Shown one piece after another: positions 8,173-17,241 of a DNA stretch of 64,000 nucleotides. Source of the stretch: Haladaptatus caseinilyticus. GTDB taxonomy: Archaea > Halobacteriota > Halobacteria > Halobacteriales > Haladaptataceae. A program made the position numbers and the translations under genes. How positions within the stretch are numbered: position 1 is the first letter of the stretch; each line of letters opens with the position of its first letter. The notes beneath the pieces are model-generated. The model was not told where the DNA came from and ran no database searches. It was given only the letters and a program-made list of their open reading frames with translations. The stretch is from NCBI RefSeq assembly GCF_026248685.1, contig NZ_CP111036.1, forward strand, positions 2,170,001 to 2,234,000, in the 5' to 3' direction.

Positions 8173-10281
8173 TCAGTCGAGGTCACGAGCGCTGATATCG
8201 TCGCTCCAGTAGAGGTCGCCGTCGTACTCTACGGGCATCGACTCTAGTTCAAAGAATCGGTCGAGTTCGTCGGCCGTCAGTTCGAACGTGTCGAACACCC
8301 CTGGAGTCAGATATTTGCAATCTGCGGCATCGAGGTGGATGGACCCGAGTGTCCCTGGAGGACAGTACCGGGTGGAGTATGAACGAAATTCGAACAGATA
8401 CGACCCCGTAGTCGATCGCGTAACGGTACCGTAGCTGCACATCCCGGAGATCGATTGGCAGAGCTCCGTTCCACCGTCGCCGATCGTGATATATTGGTAG
8501 CCGGAAAGGGTTCGTTTTCGAGCGATCGCAAGCGCAGAACGGAACGGGTATCCAACGTTGAGCAGGCGGGTGAGGGTCCGACCGACTTTCGTTGCGGCGG
8601 GGTTAGATACGTCGGAGAGCGTCACGACACCGACGCGACTCCCTTTCTCTATCAGTTCGGCTCCTTGCTTGTACGACCGACACGCATTGAGCAGGAACGT
8701 TCTGACCCCGACGTCCTCGATGGTACGTGTATCCAGAATACCATCCGTGCATTGGATTCCATCGTGGTCCACATGCCCGATATAATGGAGGAAATCGATC
8801 GGACTCGCTATCAAATCTCGGAGTTCGTCCGTCGTGCGGTCGTATTTGATATCCACATCGTACTCCACCAGTTTACGGAAGCCATACAGTTCTTTGACCG
8901 TCCCTTCGGCAGCCATTTTCTCGTCGTTACAAACGACGCGAACCTGAATCTCCGAATTCTCGGGCGTCGTTCGGTCGATATGCCGTCGTCGAGAACCGAT
9001 CGTGACCTTGTTGCTCCCGAGTGGATACCCGTCGCCGACCCACGCATGATCGATGGTTTCGACGGGCTTCGGTTCGACGATTCGCTGTTTTTCAACGGCT
9101 CCGTTGGGTTCCGTTGCGGAACTTCGGCAGAAGTTGCCGATTACGGCTGGCGACGACTGGGGGGGTCTTTTTCTCGGGGATTCCGGACAGCGAACGAGTG
9201 AAAGGTCGTCCGCGACGAACGGGAGAAATTCGACGTTTTCGGGCGTGGGAATCACATCGGTCGTGAGTGGCCACTCGGGAATATGCGGTTGAAGCGTTTC
9301 GAAGGGGTACGTAAGGTATTCACGTAGCCGCTCCGCGAGCGGTGTGTCGTATAGTCCGGCGAAATCGATGTCGAGGGACCGTTCGACCTGTTGTCGTTCG
9401 TGGAGCTTCGTGTCGTATAGCCCCTCCGTTCGCGTGAGACAATCGAGGAAAAACACGTGTTGGAGAACCTTCCCGACGGTCGTTTCGTAGTCCGCTGGCT
9501 CGTCGAGAGGATGTTCGATACCGTCCGTAACCAGACGAGGGCTGGTTCCTGAGACGACGTCCGCTCCGAGATAGTAGGCGAGGGATGTGGCGGGATACAC
9601 GTATTCACGGCTCGGTGGAAGGACGAGTTTGACGCCCATATTCGGCGATGAAATACCACCGGTGACCGAGAACGCATCGCCACGTTCGATAATCGGTGGG
9701 TGGCCGCGGAGCGTGGGAAACGACCGTTCCGGACTGGTCGTTTTCAGCGCCGATCCGAGCAACGAAACGGCACGCATCGTCGCATCGATGTCGTCCGGTA
9801 CCGTAATCGTTCCCGCGGGTCGCTTATGAACGGACCGTGCGCCAAGCGTGACCGTGGTTTCCGATTCCAGTTCGATGACGGTATTCGGGCCATCGGAAGA
9901 GACCGCAACGGGACCGTTGACGCCCAAGTATAGGTTGATAGCTCCGTGTTCCAGTTGTAAGTATGGGACGTTGTCCGCCGATAGTTGGCGACCGACATTG
10001 TCGGACCAGCTGAATATGAGCTCGAAATCGCAGTTTCGTGCGTAGACGGAGAGGAGCTTCGGAATGGTGATCGTCGTCGCGGAAAACGTCGTCGCTGCGG
10101 ATACCGGAAACGGAACTTCATCGACATCCACCAGGTCAAGCGTGACGTCAGTTTCCGTGTACAGTTCGAATCGAACGTTTTGGATCGAGTCGTAAACCAA
10201 CACTCCCGACGGATCTGAGAGCGTCTCGAACGCCGGCCGAGGTGAATCATCGAAATCGAACGAGAACGATGTGTCAGTCAT
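8173..10281 (-). CDS. CHAT-domain (caspase-like) protein with a large uncharacterised N-terminal region
   Basis: A 702-residue protein. The C-terminal part, about residues 440-640, looks like a CHAT peptidase domain (clan CD, related to caspases and separases). DFLHYIGHVDHDG supplies the likely catalytic His503 and TFLLNACRSYKQGAELI the likely Cys534; VGVVTLSDVSNP and the following helix (PFRSALAIARKRT) match the rest of the fold. Residues 1-340 are beta-rich and unrecognised, and a Pro/Ser-rich linker lies near 360-400. No signal peptide or membrane segment is seen, so it is cytoplasmic. I chose the ATG at 10281 because it overlaps the stop of the upstream gene (ATGA), implying translational coupling. 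By eye the codon third positions are less GC-rich than in the neighbours. Cellular target unknown. Confidence 0.8.
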   Translation of the reverse strand: MTDTSFSFDFDDSPRPAFETLSDPSGVLVYDSIQNVRFELYTETDVTLDLVDVDEVPFPVSAATTFSATTITIPKLLSVYARNCDFELIFSWSDNVGRQLSADNVPYLQLEHGAINLYLGVNGPVAVSSDGPNTVIELESETTVTLGARSVHKRPAGTITVPDDIDATMRAVSLLGSALKTTSPERSFPTLRGHPPIIERGDAFSVTGGISSPNMGVKLVLPPSREYVYPATSLAYYLGADVVSGTSPRLVTDGIEHPLDEPADYETTVGKVLQHVFFLDCLTRTEGLYDTKLHERQQVERSLDIDFAGLYDTPLAERLREYLTYPFETLQPHIPEWPLTTDVIPTPENVEFLPFVADDLSLVRCPESPRKRPPQSSPAVIGNFCRSSATEPNGAVEKQRIVEPKPVETIDHAWVGDGYPLGSNKVTIGSRRRHIDRTTPENSEIQVRVVCNDEKMAAEGTVKELYGFRKLVEYDVDIKYDRTTDELRDLIASPIDFLHYIGHVDHDGIQCTDGILDTRTIEDVGVRTFLLNACRSYKQGAELIEKGSRVGVVTLSDVSNPAATKVGRTLTRLLNVGYPFRSALAIARKRTLSGYQYITIGDGGTELCQSISGMCSYGTVTRSTTGSYLFEFRSYSTRYCPPGTLGSIHLDAADCKYLTPGVFDTFELTADELDRFFELESMPVEYDGDLYWSDDISARDLD

Positions 10282-10973
10282 AGCTGCACCCAGTTCGTCG
10301 TTTGGTCGTACTTCGGAACGTGCCACCGTTGCTCTGGGACGAGGCTTTCGGTCTGTCGAAGCTCGACACGGGCGTCGAATAGCGGCGATAGTTCCTGTAC
10401 TATTTCGGTATCATCGGGCAACGGTAGATGATAGTGTGCCATCCCTGATACGCCTCGAATCAGCGCCGTAACCGTTCGAAGAAATCGTTCGACGGTCGGT
10501 TGCTCGTGCTGTTCGAGGGGTTTGATGAGTGAATCCAGCGAGAATCGGAGCTCCGATGCGCCGAGACCATCTGCCCACTCGTCGTAGAAGCTGACGGCGG
10601 AGGTGATCTCCGAGCGGAGTTCGCGGAGCCCGTCATCCGAAACCGGTCGTGGGACGGTCGGCATCGGAACTGACTCCGTAATCGCGCGTTCGTCGTTTCC
10701 CCAATCGATGACCCAGACGTCCGGGTCGTCGATGGTCGTGCCGGCAGGGAGTTTCGAGTTCACATATCTGGCAGTCGTTCCCGTCAGAACCAATACGCGT
10801 TTTCGCTCCTCGGTGGAGGCTCCGAGAAGCTGTATGGTCGTCCGATTCGTGGTGGTCTCAGAGACCCTTCCAGTAACGAGAATATTACACCCGTGCCGTT
10901 TGAACTCGGAGAGAACAGTGTGAAATTCGGGCGAAGAATCCCCGCCACGGAATGAAATCCCTTCGGAACCCAT
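10278..10973 (-). CDS. KaiC/RecA-like protein without a Walker A motif (DUF7504 type)
   Basis: A 231-residue protein that I match from memory to the haloarchaeal DUF7504 family, degenerate relatives of KaiC/Rad55 ATPases. Where a P-loop is expected the sequence reads ILVTGRVSETTTNRTTIQLL, with no GKT/S, followed by a strand RVLVLTGTT. The C-terminal half has SELRFSLDSLIKPLEQH and VSGMAHYHLPLP, the family hallmark. It therefore probably folds like a RecA core but cannot bind ATP in the usual way. It precedes and overlaps the CHAT gene by four bases. The start at 10973 is supported by a TATA-like element at 11001-11012; longer upstream forms are rejected. A partner or sensor for the CHAT protein is the natural inference. 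Confidence 0.75.
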   Translation of the reverse strand: MGSEGISFRGGDSSPEFHTVLSEFKRHGCNILVTGRVSETTTNRTTIQLLGASTEERKRVLVLTGTTARYVNSKLPAGTTIDDPDVWVIDWGNDERAITESVPMPTVPRPVSDDGLRELRSEITSAVSFYDEWADGLGASELRFSLDSLIKPLEQHEQPTVERFLRTVTALIRGVSGMAHYHLPLPDDTEIVQELSPLFDARVELRQTESLVPEQRWHVPKYDQTTNWVQL

Positions 10974-11000
10974 TGTTAAATAACTGATGGGATTCGGTGA

Positions 11001-11012
11001 AGATAAAAATTT
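11001..11012 (-). promoter_or_regulatory. TATA-like element of the CHAT operon
   Basis: On the minus strand AAATTTTTATCT lies 28-39 bases before the ATG at 10973. It is the only AT-rich block between the KaiC-like gene and the divergent 11192 gene and fits a leaderless operon transcript. Confidence 0.5.
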
Positions 11013-11191
11013 GGATGATTTCGACCCATGAAATCGGGGGTGTATTCCTCGTGCGACCGTTGTTGTTGGAAATGTAACGTTACCGCACCGATCGGTGTTG
11101 GCCACCACCGGAACCGATAGCCGTGAACCGGTTTTTATCGGCCACATCGCAGACACGCTCTTTTTGTCCTTCCAGTCGCTACGGACGTGTA

Positions 11192-11716
11192 ATGGGTAAA
11201 GTGAGTATCGGGCTCCGCGGCTGGCGATTCGACGAGGAAGAGGTGTTCACCGAGGACGGAAACTACCGACCGATGGACGAGATATCCGACGACACACAGC
11301 GACGACTCGGTCGGTTGTCGGCCCTCGTCGGTTCGCCCTGTGATGCCTGTTGGCTGATCCACGGCGACGAAAATCTGCCGAACTGTAACGTTACCGAAGT
11401 GGTGTACGGCGAACCGCTCTCGGAGGTCGCGGTCTGTTCCGAACACGAGACGGACTTTCTCTACTGGTATTTCGAACGGGACGGCGAGCAGTTCCGTGGC
11501 GAGGACGAACTCCAAGACGAGTTCCACGAATGGTTCGCCGACGGCGGACGCGCACCGGACGGATACGGTTCGATGGAGCACATCGATACCGACCCTGATG
11601 ACCTGCCGGAACCCCCGGAACCCGACCTCGAAGCGATGAACGTCGAACTTCCCGAGGACGAAAAGGAGAAAATCGACCTTCGAGACGTAGACATCTCCCA
11701 AGAGTATCCCAAATGA
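11192..11716 (+). CDS. Conserved haloarchaeal acidic protein upstream of trmJ
   Basis: A 174-residue very acidic protein. Four Cys residues occur: SPCDACWLIHG, then LPNCN and VAVCSEHETDF. Together with nearby His this could form a metal site. The C-terminal 50 residues are Pro/Asp/Glu-rich (DPDDLPEPPEPDLE) and probably disordered. It overlaps trmJ by four bases, so it is likely made with the tRNA methyltransferase; a role in RNA metabolism is only inference. A TATA-like GGTTTTTATC lies about 60 bases upstream of the ATG. I do not recognise the family. Confidence 0.7.
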   Translation: MGKVSIGLRGWRFDEEEVFTEDGNYRPMDEISDDTQRRLGRLSALVGSPCDACWLIHGDENLPNCNVTEVVYGEPLSEVAVCSEHETDFLYWYFERDGEQFRGEDELQDEFHEWFADGGRAPDGYGSMEHIDTDPDDLPEPPEPDLEAMNVELPEDEKEKIDLRDVDISQEYPK

Positions 11717-12462
11717 AACCCGCAGTCGCCGTCGTCGAACCGAAGACACCCGGCAACATCGGAACCATCGCTCGTGCGATGAAAAACTTCGGCATGGACG
11801 ACCTCAAACTGGTAGACCCGCCCGAAATCGAGCGTGATGGCGACGCCTATGGATTCGCCGCGCAGGCTCGAAACGACGTCCTACCGAACCACGACGAAGT
11901 GACGTTCGACGAGTTGGTTGCGAACTACCACACCGTCGGGATGACGGCGACGACGAACGAGGATGCCAGTCGCCACGTCCGATTTCCGTTCAAAACGCCG
12001 CGCGAACTGGCCGAACGTCTCGCCGAAGTCGAGACGGAAACGGTTCTCATCTTCGGACGTGAGGCGAACGGCCTGACGAACGAAGAACTCGCGCGCGTGG
12101 ACGAAATCTGTTCGATTCCGGCGAGTGCGGAATATCCCGCGCTTAACCTCGGACAGGCCGCTACCATCACGCTTTACGAACTCCGCGATTTGACCGTCGA
12201 TGAGCGACAACTGCCGGATATCGAGCGGGAGCGTGCGACCGAGCCGGAAATCGAGGGCTTTTACGAGACGTTCGCCGACCTGCTCGAAACCAGCGGCCAT
12301 CCGGAGGAAAAACGGCCAAAAGCGATGCGGATGATTCGTAGGGTAATCGGGCGTGCCCATCCCACTGGTCGGGAAATAACGACGCTCCGAGGTATCGTTC
12401 GACGGGCGAACCAGCGCGCAAGGGCGTCTGACGGGCGTCGAACGACTCGAAACGATAGGTAA
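11713..12462 (+). CDS. trmJ: tRNA (cytidine/uridine-2'-O-)-methyltransferase TrmJ
   Basis: A 249-residue SPOUT (SpoU) methyltransferase expected to 2'-O-methylate nucleotide 32 of tRNA using SAM. The three SpoU motifs are present: PGNIGTIARAMKNFG near the N-terminus, LIFGREANGLTNEEL in the middle, and YPALNLGQAATITLYEL forming the trefoil knot. The C-terminal 90 residues are helical and basic at the very end (RRANQRARASDGRR), suited to tRNA binding. Length and motif order match archaeal TrmJ. It starts with ATGA overlap to the upstream acidic gene. Confidence 0.92.
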   Translation: MKPAVAVVEPKTPGNIGTIARAMKNFGMDDLKLVDPPEIERDGDAYGFAAQARNDVLPNHDEVTFDELVANYHTVGMTATTNEDASRHVRFPFKTPRELAERLAEVETETVLIFGREANGLTNEELARVDEICSIPASAEYPALNLGQAATITLYELRDLTVDERQLPDIERERATEPEIEGFYETFADLLETSGHPEEKRPKAMRMIRRVIGRAHPTGREITTLRGIVRRANQRARASDGRRTTRNDR

Positions 12463-12472
12463 CTACTTTATG
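12463..12472 (+). promoter_or_regulatory. TATA-like element of the PAP2 gene
   Basis: CTACTTTATG directly follows the trmJ stop and lies 27-36 bases before the ATG at 12499, consistent with a separate leaderless transcript. Confidence 0.45.
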
Positions 12473-12498
12473 TCGTGTCGTCAGAGTAACTGGTAGCA

Positions 12499-13335
12499 AT
12501 GCTGTCCGCCCTCCACTTTCATTCCCTTCCACTCGGAACTCAGTTTACGCTGATAGTAGCGATTCCGAGTATTCTGATGCTTCTCATCGGTAAACAGGTG
12601 TTTCTTCCGGATGCTCGTATCCGGACCCTGTTCCATGATTTTTACAAGACCGACTGGAAATACCTCGGCGTGGCGTGGGTCGTCACGAACATCGTGAACA
12701 CTCTCGCACTGCACTTCCACGCGGGCCGTACCTTCACCGAGTTCGTCTACGCGATCGAAGGCGCGACAGTCGCGACCTTTCAGGTAGTCGCTTCGACACC
12801 ACTGACGCTCGCGTTTACCGCCGTGTACCTCGTCGGTTTCCCGTTTATCGTGCTGTTTACCTATTTCAAGCTGAAAGCACACGACGAAGAGGAAGCGAAG
12901 CGATACGCACTGGCGTACGTGTTCCTCGTTCTGTTGGCCGTTCCCTTCTTCATTCTCTTCCCTGTGAAGGTGTCATCGCTGTACTTGACGACCGTCGAGC
13001 CCCTGATGTACGAACTCGACCCTGCAATCCAGCACGGAATCCACTCGACAGACACGCTCGTAAAGGCGTTTCCTAGCCTTCACACCGGACTCTCCGTCCT
13101 CGCCGCACTCTATGCTCGGAAAGCCGATACCGCCTATGCCTACACGACCGGGATCCTTGCGATTGCGATCATCCTTTCGACGCTGTATCTGGGCGTTCAC
13201 TGGGTAACGGACGCGGTGTTCGCCGTCATCCTCGTCGGCTGTGCCTACTATCTCTCCCAACGGGTCAGCGAACCGCGGTGGTCGGTCGTCTCGCGTGAGG
13301 CACTGGCAGCGGTCCGACGAACTGCTGGCAGATAA
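12499..13335 (+). CDS. PAP2-family membrane phosphatase/phosphotransferase
   Basis: A 278-residue protein with about six membrane helices. The PAP2 active-site pattern is present in reduced form: KAFPSLHTGLSVLAAL (motif 2, Ser-Leu-His in place of Ser-Gly-His) and STLYLGVHWVTDAVFAV (motif 3, His with downstream Asp). The Leu in motif 2 is common in the inositolphosphotransferase/AUR1-like branch. Such enzymes act on phosphorylated lipids or isoprenoid phosphates at the membrane; the substrate here is unknown. It is followed by the DUF389 gene on the same strand 56 bases later. Confidence 0.85.
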   Translation: MLSALHFHSLPLGTQFTLIVAIPSILMLLIGKQVFLPDARIRTLFHDFYKTDWKYLGVAWVVTNIVNTLALHFHAGRTFTEFVYAIEGATVATFQVVASTPLTLAFTAVYLVGFPFIVLFTYFKLKAHDEEEAKRYALAYVFLVLLAVPFFILFPVKVSSLYLTTVEPLMYELDPAIQHGIHSTDTLVKAFPSLHTGLSVLAALYARKADTAYAYTTGILAIAIILSTLYLGVHWVTDAVFAVILVGCAYYLSQRVSEPRWSVVSREALAAVRRTAGR

Positions 13336-13391
13336 ACGGCGCTGCATATTCAGCCACCAGCCATTTTACGGCGCTTTCCGTCCGTTCACTC

Positions 13392-14804
13392 GTGCGGTTA
13401 ATAGAACTGCTCGTCGGGGACGAGCGTCGGGATGCGACGCTCTCCATTTTGGACGACAACGACATCGACTACGCCGTCATCGAAGAGGCAGGGGAACGAC
13501 AGGAATCCACGCTCGTCCACTTTCCGATTCCGACGGAAGCAGTGGACGACCTACTCGACACACTCCGGGAGGATGCAAACATCGACGAGCAGGCGTACAC
13601 TGTCATCACCGAAGCCGAAACTGCGACGACCGAGCATATCGACGAACTGGAGGAACGCTACGCCGAGACGGACGAGAACAGCGACGACACCCTTCCGTCT
13701 GCGGAATTGGTTACAAAGGCGCGAGCGCTGAACCCCAACAGCCGAACGTACTACGCGATGACGTTCTTCAGTACCATCATCGCCGCCGCCGGGTTGTTGC
13801 GGAGTTCGCCGGAAGCTATCGTCGGGGCGATGGTCATCGCCCCGTTTTTCGGGACTGCGCTCTCGGTTGCGGCCGGCGTCTGCTGTGGCGAGGAAGACAT
13901 GTTCTTCGACGGGGTTCGTTCGCAGTTCCTCGGCGTGTCGGTCGCTGTCCTCGGGTCTGCGATGTTCGCCGTGGTCGCTCGTGAGATGGGCTTCGTTCCA
14001 CATGGAATGGTACTGACCAGGAGCTCGCAGTACACCCTCTTTATGACGCCCAGTTTTCTGTCCGCAGGTGTCGCAATCGCGGCAGGTGCGGCGGGTGGGT
14101 TCGCGCTCGCAACGTCGTTGCCGGTTGCGCTCGCCGGTGTTGCCATCGCGGCCGCGATTACCCCATCGGCGGCCGCGCTCGGCATCGCTCTCGCTTGGGG
14201 AAAGCCCGTACAGGCGGCGGGTGCATTCGTCCTCCTCGCGGTGAACGTGGCCGCGGTGAACCTGATGGCCATCGCGGTAATGACGTACCTCGGCTATCGT
14301 CCGTCCCTGCCCGTTACACTTTCGTCGTCGTTGTCACCGCGCCAAATCGCCCGCGCCATCGTCGTCGCCGTCATCGTCCTGTTCGTCGCCGGGACCGGCG
14401 CGGCCGCTTATCAGCAGGTCGAGTTCAACCGAACGGTCAACGACGAGGTCCATCACACCATCAGCGAGGAGTACCCCATGCTCGAAGTCGGTGACGTCAC
14501 GACGGAGTACAACGCGGGCGTATTGCTTCCGCGATCTAAATCCGTCACCGTGACCGTCATTCGAACGTCCGAGCGGAACTATCCGAAGCTGGCACGGAAG
14601 TTGGACGCTCGAATCAGCAAACGAGTGGACGACGACGTGGAAGTCAAAGTCCACTTCGTAACGTTCGAAGGCACTGGTAAACGAGACGAGAGCAAGGGAC
14701 GGCAGAAATCGTTCGGAAACGACGCGGTCCGATTCGATCCAGCGTCGAACGAGCAAGCACTTGTAGGACGTTCCGCAATCGACACCCATGGATTCGATGT
14801 CTAA
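13392..14804 (+). CDS. DUF389 (TIGR00341) membrane protein
   Basis: A 470-residue protein. Residues 1-110 form a soluble domain with a ferredoxin-like pattern; then come about eight membrane helices with the DUF389 hallmark SPEAIVGAMVIAPFFGTALSV and the repeat GVAIAAAITPSAAALGIAL. A soluble C-terminal region of about 110 residues follows (residues 335-470). The function of the family is unknown; transport has been proposed. It starts with GTG, giving MRLIELLVGDERRD, the usual N-terminus in haloarchaea. The 3' end overlaps the HPP gene by 17 bases, so the two are probably one transcription unit. Confidence 0.87.
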   Translation: MRLIELLVGDERRDATLSILDDNDIDYAVIEEAGERQESTLVHFPIPTEAVDDLLDTLREDANIDEQAYTVITEAETATTEHIDELEERYAETDENSDDTLPSAELVTKARALNPNSRTYYAMTFFSTIIAAAGLLRSSPEAIVGAMVIAPFFGTALSVAAGVCCGEEDMFFDGVRSQFLGVSVAVLGSAMFAVVAREMGFVPHGMVLTRSSQYTLFMTPSFLSAGVAIAAGAAGGFALATSLPVALAGVAIAAAITPSAAALGIALAWGKPVQAAGAFVLLAVNVAAVNLMAIAVMTYLGYRPSLPVTLSSSLSPRQIARAIVVAVIVLFVAGTGAAAYQQVEFNRTVNDEVHHTISEEYPMLEVGDVTTEYNAGVLLPRSKSVTVTVIRTSERNYPKLARKLDARISKRVDDDVEVKVHFVTFEGTGKRDESKGRQKSFGNDAVRFDPASNEQALVGRSAIDTHGFDV

Positions 14805-15357
14805 ACCGAAGGTACGAGGGGAAACGCCGCGCGTCGCGTTCGTCGCGAGTATCCTTCTCGTTCTTCTCGGCGCGCTCGCGTGGGCGAGCGGGCTTCCGTT
14901 CCTGTTCCCCAGTCTCGGCCCGTCGGCGTTCCTCCTCTCCTCCAAGGTCGGTGAGCGAGTGAGCGAACCGCGACGAGTCGTCGGTGGACACGTCATCGGT
15001 GTCGTCGTCGGATTGTTCACCTATCATCTCGTCGCACCGGGACTCACCGTCATGCAGCCCTCACCGCCGTTCTCGATGGCGGCGCTCCGACTCTCGTTGA
15101 GCGGTATTCTCGCGGTCGGGCTGACGACGGCAGGAATGGTCGTCACCGACCTCCGCCACCCACCAGCGTGCGCGACGACGCTCATCGTCGCGTTAGGACT
15201 CCTCACGAAGTTGACAGACGGTGTGATCGTCGTCGTCTCCATCGCCATCCTGGTTGCTGTCCAACAGGGGCTCGCGTATCTCGAAACGGTGCCACCGGCA
15301 CCCGACGTGTTCTACCGAGGAGAAGCAGGCGATGAAACGGGACCGAAAGGCGACTAA
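14788..15357 (+). CDS. HPP-family integral membrane protein
   Basis: A 189-residue protein with four to five hydrophobic helices. The family pattern is clear: LFPSLGPSAFLL in the first half and DLRHPPACATTLIVALG in the second, the latter holding the His-Pro-Pro that names the family. Some HPP proteins transport nitrite in chloroplasts; that role is not established in archaea. The start at 14788 overlaps the DUF389 gene by 17 bases; a second Met at 14797 is an alternative. It converges on gatE. Confidence 0.87.
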   Translation: MDSMSKPKVRGETPRVAFVASILLVLLGALAWASGLPFLFPSLGPSAFLLSSKVGERVSEPRRVVGGHVIGVVVGLFTYHLVAPGLTVMQPSPPFSMAALRLSLSGILAVGLTTAGMVVTDLRHPPACATTLIVALGLLTKLTDGVIVVVSIAILVAVQQGLAYLETVPPAPDVFYRGEAGDETGPKGD

Positions 15358-15372
15358 GACGGGAAATCGCGT

Positions 15373-17241
15373 TCAGGCGCGCTGTTGTATTTCTTCGCGT
15401 AGAACTTGACTCACGAGGTCACCGTCGGCTTTCCCGCGGAGTTGACCCATACACTCGCCCATCAGGCCGGAGAACGCGGCCATCCCTTCTTCCTCGACCT
15501 GTTCTTCGTTGCGCTCGACGACCGTAACGACCGCTTCGCGGACTTCGGCCTCGCCGACGCCTGCGAGACCTGCCTCCTCGACGGCGTCCTCGGGAGATAG
15601 GTCGGGATTTTCCGCGAGGAGCGTCAACACGTCGTTGACTCCCTCTTTTGCCAACTCGCCGTCGGTGACGAGTTCGACGACGCCGAGGAAGTGGTCGTCG
15701 TCGAGGTTCTCGACCGGCACGTCCTCACGCCGTAGTTCCGTCACCGTACTTTCGAGTAGTCCGGCGACGAAGGTCGGGTCAGCATCGGTTTCGACCGCGC
15801 GCTCGAACAGGGGCATCCGGCGACCGTACGCAACCTGTTCGGCGAGGCCCGCTCCGAGCGAGAACTCGGATTGGTAGCGCTCGACCTTCTCGGTGAGTAG
15901 TTCGGGGGTTTCGACTTCAGTTGGGTCGAGGTCAACCGGGGGAACGTCGGTCTCGGGGTACATCCGCGCCGCGCCGGGGAGTGGCCGGAGGTATCCGGAG
16001 GTCCCGTCCTCGTTCGCGCCACGCGTTTCTTCCGGCACGCCTTCGAGCGCGACTCCCGCACGCTCGGCGGCGGCCTCGATTGCGCCATTCGCGACCGTCG
16101 GACTTGCGGCGACGATAGCAACCGCGTCGTCGGTACCCGCATCGACCGCACTACGGAGCGCTTCGACTTCGTCATCGGTGATGCCGTAAGCCGGGAGTTC
16201 GTCGGTGTGGAAGATTCCGCCCGCGCCGTGGCGTTTGGCGTGGTCGGAGAGTTCAGTTCCGAGTCGGCGGTCCGGTTGGATTTCATGTCCCACGAGGCCG
16301 TCGAAGCCGTACAGCGGGACAGCAGTTACCTTCCCGCCGTCATCGAGTGCACCTCGGATAACGCCGCTGTCGGTGTCCTCGAACACGTCCGTTACGTCCC
16401 GTACCTCGCCAACGCTTGCACCTCGGTCGTCGAGTTCGTCACGGATGGCGAGCAGTTCGACCTGTCGCCCGACCTCGTGGCGGACGAGGTCGTCGATGTC
16501 GTCCAAACTCTGGACACCCTTCATTTCTACGCGGGCACCCTCCGCGATGGAGACGTTCACGTCCTGCCGGATGGTGCCGAGTCCGCGTTTTACGTGGCCG
16601 GTCGAGCGCAGGAGCATTCCGATTCGCTCGGCGGCCTCGCGCGCTTGCTCCGGCGAGCGAATGTCCGGTTTCGTACCGATTTCGACGAGTGGAATGCCGA
16701 GTCGATCGAGGCTGTAGAGGACGCCGTCCTCCCGCTCCTCGATGCGTTGGGCGCTTTCCTCTTCGAGCATAAGGTCTTCGACGCCGACAGGACCGTCGCT
16801 CGTTTGGATTTCACCGTCCGTCGCGACGAGCGTCGAACGCTGGAATCCGGAGGTGTTCGACCCGTCAACGACGATCTTCCGCATCAAGTGAGCTTGGTCG
16901 ATGACGTCCATATCGAGCAGTTGGGCGATTTCGAGAACGACCTCCCTCGCCTCCTCGTCAAGTCGGTGTGGCGGTTCGTCATCTTCCTCCACGAGACACG
17001 TAGAATCGTAGGCGAGATATTCGAACTCGCGGTCGATTTGGCTCTCCTCCAGCGCCGCGTCGTCGATTTCCCCGAGTTCACTCCGCGTCGGATGGAGGAA
17101 TCGAGTAAACGTTCGGGACGACTCTTCGGGGTCGCTCAGATCGGTCGGACACTCGCAGAACAGTTTCGTCTCGGTGTCGAGTTGCTGGTGAATCTCCAGC
17201 CCAGCCACGAGACCGAGGTCCTCGTAGTCGTACTCGCTCAT
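15373..17241 (-). CDS. gatE: Glutamyl-tRNA(Gln) amidotransferase subunit E
   Basis: A 622-residue GatE, the archaeal tRNA-binding subunit of the GatDE amidotransferase that converts Glu-tRNA(Gln) to Gln-tRNA(Gln). Seen: the N-terminal GatB/E cradle beginning LGLVAGLEIHQQLDTETKLFCECP, KIVVDGSNTSGFQRS, the catalytic-domain segment GTIRQDVNVSIAEGARVEMKGVQS, an inserted GAD domain (about 270-400), and a helical YqeY-like tail. Length matches GatE rather than the shorter GatB. The partner gatD is not in this window. GGTTTTTTACCC about 25 bases upstream of the ATG suggests a leaderless message. Confidence 0.95.
   Translation of the reverse strand: MSEYDYEDLGLVAGLEIHQQLDTETKLFCECPTDLSDPEESSRTFTRFLHPTRSELGEIDDAALEESQIDREFEYLAYDSTCLVEEDDEPPHRLDEEAREVVLEIAQLLDMDVIDQAHLMRKIVVDGSNTSGFQRSTLVATDGEIQTSDGPVGVEDLMLEEESAQRIEEREDGVLYSLDRLGIPLVEIGTKPDIRSPEQAREAAERIGMLLRSTGHVKRGLGTIRQDVNVSIAEGARVEMKGVQSLDDIDDLVRHEVGRQVELLAIRDELDDRGASVGEVRDVTDVFEDTDSGVIRGALDDGGKVTAVPLYGFDGLVGHEIQPDRRLGTELSDHAKRHGAGGIFHTDELPAYGITDDEVEALRSAVDAGTDDAVAIVAASPTVANGAIEAAAERAGVALEGVPEETRGANEDGTSGYLRPLPGAARMYPETDVPPVDLDPTEVETPELLTEKVERYQSEFSLGAGLAEQVAYGRRMPLFERAVETDADPTFVAGLLESTVTELRREDVPVENLDDDHFLGVVELVTDGELAKEGVNDVLTLLAENPDLSPEDAVEEAGLAGVGEAEVREAVVTVVERNEEQVEEEGMAAFSGLMGECMGQLRGKADGDLVSQVLREEIQQRA

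Noticed and set aside
10974-11156. N-terminal extension of the KaiC-like protein
   Set aside because: The added 61 residues cross the TATA-like element and carry no family features.
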